The notes: generated by a model not told the origin, from the letters alone. Positions 47,800 to 61,000 are shown, counted from the stretch's first letter. The stretch is 64,000 nt of DNA from Pseudomonas frederiksbergensis (GCF_003732665.1 NZ_MOBP01000007.1:1-64000), one strand, 5' to 3'. Translations and numbers: made by a program.

Positions 47800-49959
47800 C
47801 TAGACGGCCGCAGAGCCGACACGGCCCTTGCGCAGTGCATCGATGACCGCTTCTTTCGGACCGTCGGCGACGATCCGTCCGTTGTCCAGCACCACCAGTC
47901 GATCCACCAGGCTCAGCATCGAGGTACGGTGGGTGACCAGCAGCAGGGTTTTGCCCTGGACCCAGCTATGAAGTTTTTGCCGCAGGACGTCTTCGCTGCT
48001 GTTGTCCATGGCGCTGGTGGGTTCGTCGAGCAACATGATCGGCGGGTCCAGCAACAAGGCCCGGGCCAGCAACACTGCCTGACGCTGGCCACCAGAGAGC
48101 AGTTGCCCGCGTTCACCCACGGGGCGGTCGAAGCCTTGCGGATGTTGGCGCGCAAGATCGGTGACGCCGGTCAATTCCGCGACTTCGAGCATCCGTGAGT
48201 CGCTGACGTAACGGGCGCCGAGGGTCAGGTTGTCGCGCAGGCTGCCGGCCAGCAGCGGCAAGTCATGGGCGACGTAGCCGATCTGTTGCCGCAGGTCGGC
48301 GACGTCCAGTTGCCGCAGGTCCAGGCCATCGAGCAGCAACTGGCCTTCTTCCGGGGCGTAGAAGCCCATGACCAAACGGGCGAGGGTACTTTTGCCCGAA
48401 CCGCTGCGGCCGATGATGCCGATGCGTTCACCGGGTTTGACACTGAAACTGATGTTCGACAGCGCCGGAGCGTTCTGGCCGTTGTAGTGGAAGGTCACGC
48501 CGCTGACGTCCATCGCCCCTTGCAGTTGTGTGCGTTCCAGCGGCCGTTGTTTGGGGTCACGTTCCTGGGGCAATGACATCAGCGCATCGGTGCTGCGCAT
48601 GGTCAGTTGCGCTTGTTGGTAGCGGGTGATCAAACCGGCGATCTGGCCCAGCGGTGCGAGCACCCGGCTGCCGAGCATGTAGGTCGCCACCAGCGCGCCG
48701 ACGCTGAGGTTGCCGGCGATGATGCTGTAGACCCCGGCAACAATGGTCGCCATGCCGGAGAATTGCTGGATGAACAGCGTGCCGTTGGTCGCCAGCGCCG
48801 AGAGGTTGCGCGCATGGCTGTCGAGGCGGGTGAGGGCGCCGTGGGTGCTTTCCCATTTGTGCTGGCGCTCGCTTTCGGCGCTGCACGCTTTCAGGGTTTC
48901 CAGGCCGCCGAGGGTTTCGATCAGCAGCGCCTGGCGTTCGGCACCGAGGCTAAGACTTTTTTGCACGGTGTCGCGCAAACGTACCTGGATCACCATCGCG
49001 AAAATGATCGTGATCGGGAACGCCAGCAGCGGAATCACCACCAGCCAGCCGCCGAGCAAACCGATCACCACCAGCATCAACACGGCGAACGGCAGGTCGA
49101 TCAGGCTGGTCAGGGTCACGGCGGTGAGAAATTCCCGCAGGCCCTGGAAGTCGTGGATGCTTTGGGCGAAACCGCCAATGGTCGCCGGCCGGGCTTTCAT
49201 CGCCATGCCGGTGATGCGTTCGAACAGGGTCGCGGACAGGATCACGTCGGTTTTCTTGCCGGCGGTGTCGAGCAAATGCGCGCGGACCACCCGCAGCACC
49301 AGTTCGAAACCGGTGCCGATCAGCAGGCCGATGGCCAATACCCACAGGGTCGAAACGGCCTGGTTCGGCACCACCCGGTCGTAGGTCTGCATCACGAACA
49401 GGGGCACCATCAGCCCCAGCAGGTTGATCAGGAAACTGGCGAGGATCGCGTCGCTGTATAGCCATTTCGACAGCTTCAGCGTGTCGCGAAACCACGCTTC
49501 GACCCGCGGCACGAGGGGGGAGCGCAGGTCTTCCAGTTCATGGCGCGGCCGGGCGAATAGCGCCTGGCCACTGTAATTGGCGGTCAGCTCTTCACGGCTG
49601 ACCCATTGTTCCCCACCCTCGGCTTCGCTGGGCAGGATCAGTAACTGACCGTCATCGCCAAAACGCCGGAGCACGGCGGTGCGGCCGTCGTTGAGGATCA
49701 GCAGGACCGGCAGGTTGAGCGCGGAAATATCCGCCAGCTCCCGACGCAGCAAACGTGCCTGCAAACCCGCCCGGGCGGCTGCGCGGGGCAGCAGGTCCAG
49801 GCTCATGCGTTGCTTGTTCAGGGGCAGGCCGGCACTCAGGCTGGCGCGGCTGACCGCCGCGCCGTGGAGTTTGCAGAGGATCAGCAGACCGTCCAGAAGC
49901 GGGTCATCGAAGCTCAGGCGCGGATCGACCCCAGTATTGCCGGGTTCCATGCTGGTCAA
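47800..49959 (-). CDS. lapB: Type I secretion ABC transporter (LapB-like)
   Basis: A 719-residue ATPase/permease. The N-terminus is a peptidase-C39-like domain without the catalytic cysteine (DDPLLDGLLILCKLHGAAV), as in RTX-adhesin exporters. Six transmembrane helices follow from SDAILASFLINLLGLMVPLF. The ATPase has Walker A GRSGSGKST, signature LSGGQRQ and Walker B IMLLDEPTSAMD. A TTG at 49959 is the likeliest start: AGGAG lies 8 bases before it, whereas ATG 49950 is too far. It powers export of LapA through LapC and LapE. Confidence 0.9.
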   Translation of the reverse strand: MTSMEPGNTGVDPRLSFDDPLLDGLLILCKLHGAAVSRASLSAGLPLNKQRMSLDLLPRAAARAGLQARLLRRELADISALNLPVLLILNDGRTAVLRRFGDDGQLLILPSEAEGGEQWVSREELTANYSGQALFARPRHELEDLRSPLVPRVEAWFRDTLKLSKWLYSDAILASFLINLLGLMVPLFVMQTYDRVVPNQAVSTLWVLAIGLLIGTGFELVLRVVRAHLLDTAGKKTDVILSATLFERITGMAMKARPATIGGFAQSIHDFQGLREFLTAVTLTSLIDLPFAVLMLVVIGLLGGWLVVIPLLAFPITIIFAMVIQVRLRDTVQKSLSLGAERQALLIETLGGLETLKACSAESERQHKWESTHGALTRLDSHARNLSALATNGTLFIQQFSGMATIVAGVYSIIAGNLSVGALVATYMLGSRVLAPLGQIAGLITRYQQAQLTMRSTDALMSLPQERDPKQRPLERTQLQGAMDVSGVTFHYNGQNAPALSNISFSVKPGERIGIIGRSGSGKSTLARLVMGFYAPEEGQLLLDGLDLRQLDVADLRQQIGYVAHDLPLLAGSLRDNLTLGARYVSDSRMLEVAELTGVTDLARQHPQGFDRPVGERGQLLSGGQRQAVLLARALLLDPPIMLLDEPTSAMDNSSEDVLRQKLHSWVQGKTLLLVTHRTSMLSLVDRLVVLDNGRIVADGPKEAVIDALRKGRVGSAAV

Positions 49960-50002
49960 ATTGATCGCTCCTGTTGGCATAGGTAACAACACACCTCCCT
50001 GC

Positions 50003-50081
50003 GTAGGAGCTGCCGAAGGCTGCGATCTTTTGATCTTAAAAAAATCAAAATCAAAAGATCGCAGCCTGCGGCAGCTCCTAC
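50003..50081. repeat. Large inverted repeat between lapE and lapB
   Basis: GTAGGAGCTGCCGAAGGCTG and CAGCCTGCGGCAGCTCCTAC form a long stem continuing through GCGATCTTTTGATC. It is a third REP-type class, also seen as a single arm at 4417. Placed within the operon, it could trim or partly terminate the transcript. Confidence 0.88.
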
Positions 50082-50088
50082 GCGGGGT

Positions 50089-51447
50089 TTATTTCAGTTC
50101 AGGCAAACGGGCTTCGTTTTTCACTTCCGAGGAAGCGATCGCGTCAGCAGGCAGCACCACCCGTTGTTTGCTCAGCAACTCACCCATGTTCGCCAGCACG
50201 CGGTACATCGAGTATTCCTCGGTGTAGCGCACTTCGGTGTAGCGGCGGTTGGCGTTGTAGAGCTCGTTTTCGCTGTCGAGCAAGTCGAGCAGGGTCCGTT
50301 GGCCGAGGCCGAACTGATCCTGGTAGGCCGCGCGCACGCGTTTGGTGGTTTCCGCGTATTCACGCGCCGTCGGGGTTTGTTTCTTGGCATTGACCATGGC
50401 GTTCCAGGCCAGGTGAATGTTTTCGTTGAGCTGGCGCAGGGCGTTGTTGCGGATGTCCATGGCCTGGTTGATCTGATGCGCATCGGAGGCCAGGCGCGCC
50501 TTGTCGCTGCCGCCGCGGAACAGGTTGTAGTTCATGATCACGCCCACGCGCCATTCGTTGTCGTGGCCTTCATCGCCCTGCACGTTGTTGTTCGCACCCA
50601 CTGCGGCTTCGGCGTCGAAGCGAGGGTAGAACGGCGACTTGGCGACTTCGTACTGGCTCTCGGCCGATTGCACGTCGGCCTGGGCGGATTTCAGGTACGG
50701 GTTGTTTTCCACCATGCTCTGCTGGGCTTCCGGTAGGCTGGTGGGCAATTCGCCGCGGGTCGATGCCGGGGTTTCCAGTTCATCGGGGATACGCCCGACA
50801 ACGCTGTAGAAGTTCGACTCGGCGTCAGCCAGATCCACTTCGGCGGTGTCCAGGTTGTTCTGCGCCAGTGCCCGGCGAGCGGTGGACTGATCGGAGTCGG
50901 CGTTGCTGCCGACACCGCGCTGGGTGCGCAGACCAATCTGATCGTTGACCCGCATGTGCGCTTGCAGGTTGTTCTTGGCCAGCGTCACCAGTTCACGGCG
51001 CTTGAGCACTTCGAGGTAGACCTCGATGGTGCGCAGGGCCAGATCCTGGGCGGTGCCCTGGGCGTAATAGGCCCGGGAGTTGGACACGCCTTTGGTGCGT
51101 TCGACCTCATTCGCGGTATTGAAGCCGTCGAACAGCATCTGCCGCAGACGCAGTTCCGACTGGGTGTAGTTGAGGATTTCGGTGTGGTGATTACCGAAAG
51201 CCCGGGTGTTGGTGTTATCGCTGTAGCCGCGCCCGTAAGCAGCGTTCAAATCTACCGATGGATAGAAGCCCCCTTTGGCGACTTTCACCTGTTCATCCGC
51301 TGAAAGGCGCGCGTCCACGCGCGATGCAAGTTCCGGGTGTGTTGCGATGGTGCTTTGGATCGCGTCGGTCAACGACATGGCCTGAGCCTGAGAAGTGCAG
51401 GCCATGGCCAGCAAAACCGCGCTGCAGAGGGGGGTTAAAAGGCGCAT
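50089..51447 (-). CDS. lapE: Type I secretion outer-membrane protein (TolC family)
   Basis: A 452-residue exit duct of the adhesin exporter. The signal peptide ends CTSQAQA. Two TolC repeats follow, with the characteristic MSLTDAIQSTIATHPEL and ENNPYLKSAQADVQSAESQY starts, long coiled helices, and the equatorial GVIMNYNLFRGGSDKARL segment. The C-terminus is short and charged. GGGAGAAG lies before ATG 51447. First gene of lapE-lapB-lapC, divergent from lapA across about 590 bases. Confidence 0.9.
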   Translation of the reverse strand: MRLLTPLCSAVLLAMACTSQAQAMSLTDAIQSTIATHPELASRVDARLSADEQVKVAKGGFYPSVDLNAAYGRGYSDNTNTRAFGNHHTEILNYTQSELRLRQMLFDGFNTANEVERTKGVSNSRAYYAQGTAQDLALRTIEVYLEVLKRRELVTLAKNNLQAHMRVNDQIGLRTQRGVGSNADSDQSTARRALAQNNLDTAEVDLADAESNFYSVVGRIPDELETPASTRGELPTSLPEAQQSMVENNPYLKSAQADVQSAESQYEVAKSPFYPRFDAEAAVGANNNVQGDEGHDNEWRVGVIMNYNLFRGGSDKARLASDAHQINQAMDIRNNALRQLNENIHLAWNAMVNAKKQTPTAREYAETTKRVRAAYQDQFGLGQRTLLDLLDSENELYNANRRYTEVRYTEEYSMYRVLANMGELLSKQRVVLPADAIASSEVKNEARLPELK

Positions 51448-51754
51448 GGGTACTTCTCCCTGGGTTCCTGATGGTGCTTACTTGTCGTCAAATGTTTGAC
51501 GCTATTTATAGGTAAAACCGTTTCACTCTTGTAACAACAGAGCTAAGAACATTCTGGGGAAAACCTAAGAACTATTTCTCATAAGGCTTATGTCAAAAAA
51601 AACTTATGCGCTCTGAAAAATCCAGCACATTGTTCAATCCGAAAGCCCTTGATTTGTGAGCCTTAGGGAGCTCCTGAGGGTTTTTAGGAAAGTTCCATCC
51701 ACTTAGCGACATAGGGCGGAGAAGTGCTGGAGGGGAGGGAAGTGGGACGGTTTT

Positions 51755-51778
51755 AGAGCGACAGTTTTTTGTCGCTCT
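51755..51778. promoter_or_regulatory. Perfect hairpin in the lapE-lapA gap
   Basis: AGAGCGACA and TGTCGCTCT (9 bp) around GTTTTT. There is no following T-run on the plus strand, so it is more likely an operator or RNA fold than a terminator. The region 51448-51754 is AT-rich, contains the palindrome CATAAGGCTTATG (51580-51592) and CTAAGAAC twice, and shows no gene. It must hold both divergent promoters. Confidence 0.5.
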
Positions 51779-51897
51779 GGTGCTTCAGAACCGTTACGCA
51801 TCGCTCGCAGGGAGGTTGTTCCTCAAGTGGAACCCGATGCCATTGATTGCAGAGGGTTTTATGCCGAGCCGGACAAATGGCCCGCGAACGACACGCT

Positions 51898-51946
51898 TGG
51901 CGAGAACGTCGCCAGGAATGCGCTTTACTTCGGTAAAACGCATTCC
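51898..51946 (+). promoter_or_regulatory. Stacked hairpins in the lapA 5' leader
   Basis: The first hairpin is TGGCGA-GAACG-TCGCCA (51898-51914). It abuts a second: GGAATGCG (51915-51922) pairs with CGCATTCC (51939-51946), and TTTAC pairs with GTAAA under a TTCG tetraloop, with one mismatch in 14 positions. They lie about 90 bases before the lapA start. With GGTTGTTCC...GGAACCC near 51810, the whole stretch 51790-52038 looks like a folded leader. A short minus-strand open frame there is not credible. Confidence 0.6.
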
Positions 51947-52038
51947 GGTAGACGATCCGCCAGGCAAGCCCGCTTTCGCCATAAGCATGTTCTTCGCACA
52001 ACCAGGTGCCGACAGCGGTTGGCAGCGAGGAGATGCAC

Positions 52039-55000
52039 ATGGCTACGCTCATCGGAATCGTCAGTAAGGTTATTGGTCAGGTGTTCGCGGTCGCGGCCGA
52101 CGGTACTCGACGCGTGTTGGTCGAAGGCGACCGGTTGTTTGCCGGCGATCAACTGGTCACCGGGGAAGAAGGCGCGGTGGCGGTGCATCTGCAAAATGGC
52201 CAGGAACTGACCCTGGGGCGTGGCAGTAGCCTGCAAATGACCTCGCAACTGCTCGCGCATCAGGCGCCCCACGTGGACACGCCTGAAGCGGTGACGCCGA
52301 CTGAAGCTCAGTTGACCGACGTACAAAAACTCCAGCAAGCCATCGCGGCCGGCGCCGACCCGACCCAAACCGGTGAAGCCACTGCAGCGGGCCCGCAGGC
52401 GACAGGTGCCCCTGGTGGTGCCCTGGGTGGCGGTCACAATTTCGTGCTGCTGGAAGAAGTGGGCGGGCGGGTCGATCCGACCATCGGATTCCCGACTGCC
52501 GGTTTCGGCGGCATTCCCGAAATTCCTGAAGAACGGCACAACGCCGACGTGCAGCAGAACGACAACACCGTGGTCGTGCCACCGGTGAATAACATCGTCA
52601 CCCTCGGCGGCCTCGACACCGCTGGCGGTGAGCTGACCCTCAACGAAGCCAATCTGCCCGACGGCTCGGCGGCCAATCCAGCGGCCCTGACGCAAAGCGG
52701 CACCTTCACCGTGACCGCGCCCGATGGCCTGCTGAGTCTCAACATCGGCGGCATCAACGTGATCAGCGGCGGCGCGGCCTCGGGCTTCCCGCAATCGATC
52801 ACCACCCAACTCGGCAACACCCTGACCATCACCGGCTACAACCCGGCCACTGGCGTGGTGAGTTACAGCTACACCCTCAACGGCAACGACACCCATTCGG
52901 CCGGCGATGGCGCCAACAATCTCAGCGAACAATTCACCGTGGTCGCGGGTGATACCAATGGCGACACGGCCACCGGTTCACTGGACATCAACATCACCGA
53001 CGACGTGCCCAAGGCTATCGATGACAACAACGGCACCGCGTCGGAAACCCTGCTGACGCTGACCGGCAACGTGCTGACCAACGATGTGCAAGGCGCGGAT
53101 CGCGTGGCCGTTGGCCCAACCAGCGGTCCGATCACTCCCGGCACCTTCGTGGGAACTTACGGCACCTTGGTGCTCAACGCCAACGGCACCTACACCTACA
53201 CGCTCAATACCAGCGATGCGGATTTCAAAGCGCTGCACGGCGGCGGCAATGGCACGGAAACGTTCGCCTACACCCTCACCGACGCTGATGGCGACTCCAG
53301 CACCGCCAACCTGGTGCTGCAAATCCACAACAACGATGACCCGGTGACGATTGGCGGGTTGAACGTTGAAGGCGGCGAACTCAGCGTCTTCGAGAAAAAC
53401 CTCAGCCTCGGCAGCGCCCCTGACAGCACGCAGCTGACTCAAAACGGCACCTTCACCATCACCGCCCTCGATGGCGTGCAAACTTTGAGTGTGGGCGGCA
53501 TCACCGTGGTTAGCGGTGGCGTGGCGTCCGGTTTCCCACAATCGATTGCGACCGGTTTGGGCAATACCCTGACCATCACAGGGTTCGATGCAACGACAGG
53601 CGTGGTCAGTTACAGCTACACGCTCAATGGCAACGACGCGCACCCAACCGCTGGCGGCGCGAACAATTTGCCTGAGCAATTTGCAGTGACGGTGGTCGAC
53701 GACAACGGCACCACCGCCAACGGTTCGCTGGACGTCAATGTGATCGACGACGTGCCAAAAGCGGTGGACGACAGCAACGCAGGTACGGCCTCGGAAACCC
53801 TTCTGACGCTGAACGGCAACGTGCTGACCAACGACGTGCAAGGCGCCGACCGCGTAGCGACTGGCCCGGTTACGCCGGGTACTTTCGCCGGGACCTACGG
53901 CACACTCGTTCTGAACGCGAATGGCACCTACACCTACACGCTGAACACCAGCGACGCCGACTTCAAAGCACTGCACGGCGGCGGCAATGGCACCGAGAAT
54001 TTCACTTACACCATTACCGATTCGGACGGCGACACCAGCACCGCCAACCTCGTCTTGCAGATTCACAACAACGACGACCCGGTGATCATCAATGGCCTGA
54101 ACGTTGAAGGCGGCGAGCTGACGGTCTACGAGAAAAACCTCAGCCTCGGCAGCGCCCCTGACAGCACGCAACTGACTCAAAACGGCACCTTCACCATCAC
54201 GGCTTTGGATGGTGTGCAGACCTTGAGCGTCGGTGGTATCACTGTGGTCAGCGGTGGCGTGGCCGCCGGTTTCCCACAATCGATTGCGACCGGTTTGGGC
54301 AATACCCTGACCATCACCGGATTCGATGCAACGACAGGCGTGGTCAGTTACAGCTACACGCTCAATGGCAACGACGCGCATCCAACTGCTGGCGGCGCGA
54401 ACAATTTGCCTGAGCAATTCGCCGTGACCGTGGTCGATGACAACGGCACCACGGCCAACGGTTCGCTGGACGTCAACGTCATCGACGACGTGCCAAAAGC
54501 GGTGGACGACAGCAACGCTGGCACTGCGTCTGAAACCCTGCTGACGCTGAACGGCAACGTGCTGACCAACGACGTACAAGGCGCGGATCGCGTAGCGACC
54601 GGACCTGTAACCCCCGGCACTTTCGCCGGGACTTACGGCACTCTGGTGTTGAATGCCAACGGGACCTACACCTACACGCTCAATACCACTGATGCAGATT
54701 TCAAAGCCCTGCACGGCGGTGGCAACGGCACCGAAAACTTCACCTACACCATCACCGACTCGGATGGCGACACCAGCACCGCCAACCTTGTATTGCAAAT
54801 TCACAACAACGATGACCCGGTCATCATCAATGGCTTGAACGTCGAGGGCGGCGAACTCACCGTCTTCGAGAAAAACCTGAGCTTGGGCAGTGCGCCGGAT
54901 TCCACGGCGTTGACCCAAAACGGCACGTTCACCATCACCGCCCTCGATGGCGTGCAAACCCTCACTGTCGGCGGCATCACCGTCGTCAGCGGCGGTGTGG

Positions 55001-58000
55001 CCGCTGGTTTCCCACAATCAATTCCGACCGGTTTGGGCAATACCCTGACCATCACCGGTTTCGATGCCACCACCGGCGTGGTCAGTTACAGCTACACGTT
55101 GAACGGCAACGATGCGCATCCGACTGCGGGCGGCGCAAACAATCTGCCTGAGCAATTTGCGGTGACCGTAGTCGACGACAACGGCACCACGGCCAACGGC
55201 TCCCTGGACGTCAACGTCATCGACGATCTGCCAAAAGCGGTGGACGACAGCAATGCGAGCACAGCTTCTGAAACCCTGCTGACACTGAACGGCAACGTGC
55301 TGACCAACGACGTGCAAGGCGCGGATCGTGTGGCGACCGGACCTGTAACCCCCGGCACCTTCGCCGGCACCTACGGCACCTTGGTGTTGAATGCCAACGG
55401 GACCTACACCTACACGCTCAATACCACTGATGCAGATTTCAAAGCCTTGCACGGCGGCGGCAACGGCACCGAGAATTTCACCTACACCATCACCGACTCG
55501 GATGGCGACACCAGCACCGCCAACCTTGTATTGCAGATCCACAACAACGATGACCCGGTCATCATCAACGGCCTGAACGTCGAGGGCGGCGAACTTACTG
55601 TCTACGAGAAAAACCTCAGCCTCGGCAGCGCGCCCGACAGCACCCAACTGACCCAAAGCGGCACCTTCACCATTACCGCCCTCGATGGCGTGCAAACCCT
55701 CACTGTCGGCGGCATCACCGTTGTCAGCGGCGGTGTGGCCGCTGGTTTCCCACAATCCATCCCGACCGGTTTGGGCAATACCCTGACCATCACCGGTTTC
55801 GATGCCACCACCGGGGTCGTCAGCTACAGCTACACCCTCAACGGCAACGACGCGCACCCAACCGCCAATGGCGCGAACAATCTGCCTGAGCAGTTCGCCG
55901 TCACTGTGGTCGATGACAACGGCACCACCGCCAACGCCACGTTGGACGTCAACGTCATCGACGACCTGCCAAAAGCCGTGAACGACAGCAACGCCGGCAC
56001 CGCCTCGGAAAGCCTGTTGACCCTCAACGGCAACGTACTGACCAACGACGTGCAAGGCGCGGATCGCGTGGCAACCGGACCTGTAACCCCCGGCACCTTC
56101 ACCGGCACATACGGCACCCTGGTCCTCAACGCCAACGGCACCTACACCTACACCTTGAACACCAGCGACGCCGACTTCAAAAACCTGCACGGCAATGGCA
56201 ACGGCACTGAAAACTTCACCTACACCCTCACCGATGCCGACGGCGATACCAGCACCGCGACCCTGGTGCTGCAAATCCACAACAACGACGACCCGGTGAC
56301 CCTCAACGGCCTCGATGTCGTGGGCGGCGAGTTGACGGTCTACGAAAAAAACCTCAGCGACGGCACCAGCCCCAATACGCCAGCGCTGACCCAGAGCGGC
56401 ACCTTCACCGTTACCGCGCTGGACGGTTTGCAAACCCTCGATGTGGGCGGCATTCATGTGGTGGTCGGTGGCGTGGCAGCCGGTTTCCCGCAATCGATCG
56501 TCACACCGCTGGGCAGTACGCTGACCGTCACCGGTTATAACGCGACCACGGGCGTTGTCAGTTACAGCTACACCCTGGTGGATCCTGAAACCCACCCAAC
56601 CGCCAACGGTGCGAACAGCATCACTGAAAACTTCAACGTGGTGGCGACGGACACCGACGGCAGCACGGCCACCAATCAAATCAACGTTAATATCGTCGAC
56701 GATTTGCCGACGGCCCACGCCGACAGCGCGTCGGTGGCCGAGGGCGCGACGGTGTCGGGCAACGTGCTGGATAACGACATCGGCGGTGCCGACGGCCCGG
56801 CGCTCACGGGCGCAGTGGTCGGTGTGCGCGCCGGCGGCGACACCTCGACCTCGGCCATCGGCGGCCTGGGCACTCAGATCAACGGCACCTACGGTTACCT
56901 GACCCTGGATGCCAACGGCAATGCGGTCTATCACAGCACGCCCAATGCGGTGAACGCACCGGGCGCCACCGATACCTTCGTCTACACCGTGCGCGATGCC
57001 GATGGCGATGAAAGCACCACCACCATCACCATCGACGTGTCGAATAGCTGCATCAAAGCGGTCAGCGACACCGACGTCACCGTCTACGAAAAAGCCCTGG
57101 ATCTGACGAAGGATGGTCAGGACCTGGCAGCCGGCACCGTCGTCGGCAGCGACCCAAGCAGCACCGGCGAAACCGCCAGCGGCACTCTGGTCGGCTCGGT
57201 CACCGGGGCCATCGGCGCGATCACTTACACCCTGGTGGGCAGCGCCAATGGCGCCTATGGCCAGATTGTGCTCAACCCCAACGGCACGTACACCTACACC
57301 CTGACATCGCCTGCGAGCACCACGCCCCACGCCGATGATGGCGCTAACACGCTGACTGAAAGCTTCACCTACCAGGCCACCGACTCCCTGGGCAACATCA
57401 GCACCAGCACCATCGTCGTGCAGATCGTCGATGACGTGCCAAAAGCCGTCAACGACAGCAACGCGAGCGCAGCGTCGGAAACCGCGTTGACCCTTAACGG
57501 CAACGTCCTGACCAACGACATTCAGGGCGCGGACCAGGTCGCCACCGGGCCGAACGCCGGACCGGTCACCCCCGGCACCTTCACCGGCACCTACGGCACA
57601 CTCGTGCTCAATGCCAATGGCACCTACACCTACACCTTGAACCCCAACGATGCAGACTTCAAAAACCTGCACGGCGGCGGCAATGGCACCGAAACATTCG
57701 CCTACACCATCACCGACTCGGACGGCGACACCAGCACCGCCAACCTGGTGCTGCAAATCCACAACAACGACGACCCGGTTGTCCTCAACGGCCTCAACGT
57801 CAATGGCGGCGAGCTGACTGTCTACGAGAAAAACCTCAGCGACGGCACCAGCCCTAACACGCCAGCCCTGACCCAGAGCGGCACCTTCACCGTCACCGCG
57901 CTGGACGGTTTGCAAACCCTCGATGTCGGCGGCATTCATGTGGTCGCCGGCGGCGTGGCCGCAGGCTTCCCGCAATCGGTGACCACGGCACTGGGCAGCA

Positions 58001-61000
58001 CGTTCACCATCACCGGCTACAACGCCACCACCGGCGTAGTCAGCTACAGCTACACCCTGGTGGATAACGAAACCCATCCGACCGCCAACGGCGCCAATAG
58101 CATCACCGAGAACATCAACGTGGTAGCCACGGACGCCGACGGCAGCACCGCGTCGGGGCAGATCAACGTCAACATCGTCGATGACTTGCCAACCGCAGCG
58201 CCCAATACCGGCACCGTGGCCGAAGGCGCGACCGTCAACATCAGCGTGCTCGGCAACGACGTGCTCGGTGCCGATGGCGCGGCGGCGGGCGGGGCGGTGG
58301 TTGGCGTGCGGGCCGGCAGCAACACCGCGACCTCGGCGGTGGGCGGCTTGGGCACCAACATCAACGGCACCTACGGCTACCTGACCCTGGATGCGGCGGG
58401 CAATGCCGTGTACCACAGCAACCCGAACTCGGTGGGCGTGGCGGGGGCGACCGATACGTTCGTCTACACCGTGCGCGATTCCGATGGCGATGAAAGCACC
58501 ACCACCATCACCATCAACGTCAACGACAGCGGCCTCAAAGCGGTGGTCGATCAGGACGTGACGGTCTTCGAAAAAGCCCTCGACCTGAGCAAGGATGGCC
58601 TCGACCTGGCACCCGGCACGGTCACCGGCAGCGACCCGACCAACACCGGCGAAACCGCTACCGGCACGCTGGTCGGTTCGGTCACCGGCGGCACCGGTCC
58701 GTTGACTTACAGCGTGGTCGGCAGCGCCACCGGGACCTACGGGCAAATCCTGATCAACCCGGACGGCAGCTACACCTACACCCTGACTTCGGCGCCAAAA
58801 ACCTCGCCGAATGCCAATGACGGGGCGAACACCCTGAGCGAAAGTTTCACCTACAAAGCCACCGATGCCCTGGGCAACAGCACCACCAGCACCATCGTGG
58901 TCAACATCGTCGATGACGTGCCAAAAGCCGTGGCGTCGGACCGTTCGGTCACCGCAGTGGAAATCGATTCCAACCTGCTCCTGGTGATCGATGTCTCCGG
59001 CAGTATGGCCGATGCCTCCGGTGTGCCAGGCCTGTCGCGGATAGCCTTGGCGAAGCAGGCGATCAGCGCCTTGCTCGATAAGTACGATGACCTCGGCGAC
59101 GTGCGAGTGCAGATCGTCACCTTCAGCAGCAGCGCCACCGACAAGACCACAGTCTGGGTCGATGTGGCCACCGCCAAGTCGATCATCGCCTCGCTCACCG
59201 CAGGCGGTGGCACCAACTACGACGCGGCGGTCGCGGCGGCGAAACTGGCGTTTGGCACGCCGGGGCAACTGACCGGGGCGCAGAATGTCGGGTACTTCTT
59301 CTCCGACGGCAAGCCCACTTCCGGCCAGGAAACCGGTACGGCGGATGAGGTCGCGTGGAAGGCCTTCCTCGACGCCAACGGCATCAAAAACTACGCGATC
59401 GGTCTGGGCAGTGGTGTCAGCAATGCCAACCTCAACCCATTGGCCTATGACGGCAGCACCCACACCGACACCAACGCGGTGGTGGTGACCGACCTCAACC
59501 AACTCAACTCGGTGCTCTCGGGTACGGTGCAGGGCGCGCCGGTGACCGGCACGCTGCTGGAGGGCGGCTCGTTCGGCGCCGATGGCGGTTTTATCAAAAC
59601 CATCGTGGTCGACGGCACCACCTACACCTACGACCCGAAAGGCAACAGCAACCAGGGTTCGCTGACGTTCAGCGGCGGCACCAACCACGGCACTTTCAAC
59701 ACGGCCGATAACAGCATCAGCATCGCCACCAACAACAGCGGCACCCTGGTGATCAACCTCGATACCGGCGAATACACCTACACCTCGCAGAAAACCACGG
59801 CGGTGGTGATCACTGAAAACATCGGCTTCACCGTCAGCGACAACGACGGCGACCTGGCCAGCTCCACGCTGACCGTCAAAGTGATCCCGAACGCACCGCC
59901 GGTGGCCACCGATGACCACATCATCACCAACGTGCTGTCGAGCAACATCGTGGTGCCAGGTGAGTTGCTGCTGGCCAACGACACCGACGCCAATGGCGAT
60001 CCGATGACGGCAACGCCGACCACGTTCAACACCGGTTGGGCGGCCAAGGGCGCGGACTTCACCGGCACCGGCGCGATCAGTTTCGCCGGCACCGGCAACA
60101 CCGCCGCCAACCAGGCCCTGGCCGACGTGCGTAACGCGTTCGCCGCCAACACCGCAGCGATGACCGCCGTGCTGGTCATCAGCGGCTACCTCGGTGCCGT
60201 CACTACCGCCAACGCCAACGATGAAGACCTCATCACCGTCAAACTGAAACAGGGTGAAACCCTCAACCTGGACCACAACCTGGCGGCCGGTCACGTCACC
60301 CTGGAGTACTCGCTCAATGGCGGCGCGTTCGTGAGCATCGCCGATGGCGGGACCATCACCGCGACATCCGATGGCACCTACCAGATCCACGTCACCAACA
60401 TCAGCAACACCAGCGGCAGCAACCCGACGGCGGCCGAGAACTACCAATTGACCATGACCGTCAACTACGCCGGGGCCCACGACCTCACCCCGGACTACCA
60501 TGGCACCTACACCGCCAACGACAGCCATGGCGGCAGCGACACAGCGAACGTGACCATCAGCTATCAGGACGGCCACACCCTCACCGGCACCTCCGGCGAT
60601 GATGTGTTGGTGGCGGGCACCGGCAACAACATCCTCAACGGCGGCGACGGCAACGACGTGCTCACCGCCGGTTCGGGCAACAACGAAATGCACGGCGGCG
60701 CCGGCAACGACTTGCTCTACAGCGGGCCGGGCAACGACCTGCTCGATGGCGGCACCGGTATCGACACCGTCAGCTACGCCCACGCCACGGCTGGCGTCAC
60801 CGTCGACCTGAGCCTGCTCACCGCGCAAAACACCCTGGGCGCCGGCACCGACACCCTCACCGGAATCGAGAACCTGGTAGGTTCCAACTTCAACGACACC
60901 TTGACCGGAGACAATAACAACAACGTGATCAACGGCGGCCTGGGCAACGACACGCTCAATGGCGGCGGCGGCGACGACATCCTCATCGGCGGCCTGGGCA

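Noticed and set aside
48265..49461. Plus-strand frames opposite lapB
   Set aside because: Antisense to an ABC transporter with full Walker and signature motifs; no independent support.
51755..51778. Perfect hairpin considered as a terminator
   Set aside because: The T-run is in the loop, not after the stem, and no gene ends nearby on either strand. Kept only as a possible regulatory site.
51753..52052. Minus-strand open frame of 99 codons before lapA
   Set aside because: Unlikely composition, no ribosome-binding site, and it overlaps the hairpins and the lapA start. A structured leader explains the region better.
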